Shown: one piece after another, positions 15,275 to 16,158 of the stretch
Layout of the letters: each line of letters begins with the position of its first letter
Numbering within the stretch: position 1 is the first letter of the stretch
Assembly (NCBI RefSeq): GCF_020216885.1
Contig: NZ_JAIWON010000068.1
Span: 1 to 16,158 of the forward strand
DNA: 16,158 nucleotides
Source: Zymomonas sp.
GTDB taxonomy: Bacteria; Pseudomonadota; Alphaproteobacteria; Sphingomonadales; Sphingomonadaceae
Reading direction: 5' to 3'
Translations under genes and position numbers: made by a program
The notes under the pieces: generated by a model
What the model was told of the DNA's origin: nothing
The model's database searches: none
Seen by the model: the letters and a program-made list of their open reading frames with translations, nothing else

Positions 15275-15303
15275 GTGATTTACGCCATTGGTCATCGCAT
15301 TAC

Positions 15304-15336
15304 AAAACGCCCTGCCTCACGGTGGGGCGTTTTTTT
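15304..15336 (+). terminator. Strong intrinsic terminator after rpoH
   Basis: AAAACGCCC (15304-15312) pairs with GGGCGTTTT (15325-15333). The inner bases TGCC and GGTG extend the stem through G-U pairs over a TCAC loop. Seven T follow (15330-15336). It begins 29 bp after the rpoH stop. Confidence 0.92.
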
Positions 15337-15351
15337 ATAGAAAAGAATTTC

Positions 15352-15383
15352 CTGACACACTGATAGTAAAGTTTAATTGTCAG
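15352..15383. promoter_or_regulatory. Dyad over the -35 box of the cysK promoter, possible operator
   Basis: Perfect 6-bp inverted half-sites CTGACA and TGTCAG have centres 26 bp apart. The right half covers the -35 hexamer. A dimeric regulator of sulfur or cysteine genes is conceivable, but no regulator is identified and a 6-bp dyad can arise by chance. Confidence 0.3.
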
Positions 15384-15406
15384 ACCGTTCCCGCCTTCCT
15401 TATAAA
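15377..15406 (+). promoter_or_regulatory. Promoter of the cysteine synthase gene
   Basis: TTGTCA (15377-15382) and TATAAA (15401-15406) are 18 bp apart, a good sigma-70 match directly after the rpoH terminator. The start would be near 15413, giving a leader of about 65 nt. The -35 box overlaps the right half of a dyad, CTGACA (15352-15357) and TGTCAG (15378-15383). Confidence 0.6.
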
Positions 15407-15477
15407 AGAAAAGACGCGCCCTACATATAAATGAACAGATTATTCTGCCTAGACAAGCATTTTTAAGGACAGGAAAA

Positions 15478-16158
15478 ATGGCAAAAATCAATAGTATTTT
15501 AGAAGCGATCGGGAATACGCCTCATCTGCGTCTCAATAAGCTGTTTCCTGACCATGAAGTATGGATAAAAGTCGAAAAGAGTAATCCGGGCGGCTCAATC
15601 AAAGACCGTATCGCCCTCGCTATGATCGAAGATGCCGAAAAAAGCGGCAAATTGAAAAAAAGGGGCGTGATTATCGAACCGACCAGCGGGAATACCGGAA
15701 TCGGTCTTGCTATGGTTGCTGCTGTCAAAGGCTATAAATTGATTTTGGTTATGCCTGAATCAATGTCGATTGAAAGACGGCGTTTGATGCTGGCCTATGG
15801 TGCCGAATTTGACCTGACACCGAAAGAAAAAGGCATGGCTGGCGCTATCGAGCGCGCCCGCCAATTAGCCGAAAAAACCGAAGGCGCTTGGATTCCTCAG
15901 CAATTTGAAAATCCAGCCAATATCAATATCCATGCCACCACAACAGGGCAGGAAATCTTGAAAGATTTCGCCGACACACCGATTGATGCTTTGATCAGCG
16001 GCGTCGGCACTGGCGGCCATCTAACCGGCATCGGTGAAAGCCTCCGTAAAAAATGGCCGGATATCCAGATTTTTGCGGTTGAACCGGCAACTTCTCCGGT
16101 TTTGGCAGGCGGCAAAGCGGGCGCACATGCTATTCAGGGCATTGGTGCAGGTTTCGTG
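15478..16158 (+). CDS. cysK: Cysteine synthase (O-acetylserine sulfhydrylase), C-terminus beyond the right edge
   Basis: PLP enzyme that makes cysteine from O-acetylserine and sulfide. The frame is open for 227 codons to the edge; the family has about 305-325, so roughly a quarter is missing. The PLP lysine is K42 in [11 protein letters not shown]. The substrate loop is [12 protein letters not shown] with N72, and [11 protein letters not shown] lies at 142-152. The phosphate-binding loop is GVGTGG (175-180), followed by HLTG. The piece ends at [10 protein letters not shown], where the family goes on to the active-site PSxxD region. AGGACAGGA precedes ATG 15478 by 4-6 bases. CysK and CysM cannot be separated with certainty from this part; the sequence favours CysK. 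A clear promoter lies upstream, so the gene is independent of rpoH. Confidence 0.95.
   Translation, partial: MAKINSILEAIGNTPHLRLNKLFPDHEVWIKVEKSNPGGSIKDRIALAMIEDAEKSGKLKKRGVIIEPTSGNTGIGLAMVAAVKGYKLILVMPESMSIERRRLMLAYGAEFDLTPKEKGMAGAIERARQLAEKTEGAWIPQQFENPANINIHATTTGQEILKDFADTPIDALISGVGTGGHLTGIGESLRKKWPDIQIFAVEPATSPVLAGGKAGAHAIQGIGAGFV

Overview
The window looks like chromosomal DNA of a sphingomonad-type alphaproteobacterium, and my best guess from recall is Zymomonas mobilis or a close relative. The reasons are moderate GC, AT-rich intergenic gaps, a ChpT-type phosphotransferase (an alphaproteobacterial CtrA-pathway protein), the RluD-RpoH gene pair, and a glyoxalase I of the variant sequence type I know from sphingomonads. 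The species is an inference, since no database was searched. I see no insertion sequence, phage, CRISPR array, tRNA or rRNA. Gene density is high and no gap exceeds 300 bp.

Layout. Bases 1-4498, minus strand: thrS followed 13 bp later by glnD, which runs off the left edge. Bases 4499-4761: divergent gap holding an extended -10 thrS promoter and a structured thrS leader. Bases 4762-6556, plus strand: an ABHD10-like alpha/beta hydrolase and an exported TPR protein, ending in a terminator. Bases 6759-9741, plus strand: gloA, gloB, a cysteine hydrolase and a repeat protein that overlaps it, ending in a terminator. Bases 9915-11273, plus strand: a second, paralogous repeat protein, ending in a bidirectional terminator. 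Bases 11350-13261, minus strand: JAMM peptidase, chpT, grxC and an SCP2-domain protein. Bases 13360-15274, plus strand: rluD then rpoH, closed by a strong terminator. Bases 15478-16158: a cysteine synthase gene cut by the right edge.

How the genes work together. GloA and GloB form the glutathione-dependent route that removes methylglyoxal, a toxic by-product of sugar catabolism. Glutaredoxin 3 and cysteine synthase belong to the same thiol economy. GlnD senses glutamine and sets the PII nitrogen signal. RpoH and ChpT are global regulators of heat shock and of the cell cycle or motility. The rest are translation, rRNA-modification or uncharacterised genes.

The least ordinary part is the pair of proteins at 8617-9741 and 9915-11273. 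They are built almost wholly from TPR-like repeats with an exact 43-residue (129-bp) period: 8 units in one and 9 to 10 in the other. Other points worth checking are the thrS leader hairpins, a hairpin that covers the likely ribosome site of the JAMM peptidase, and a dyad over the cysK promoter. I found no clear previously undescribed system. Most of the window is conserved housekeeping DNA.
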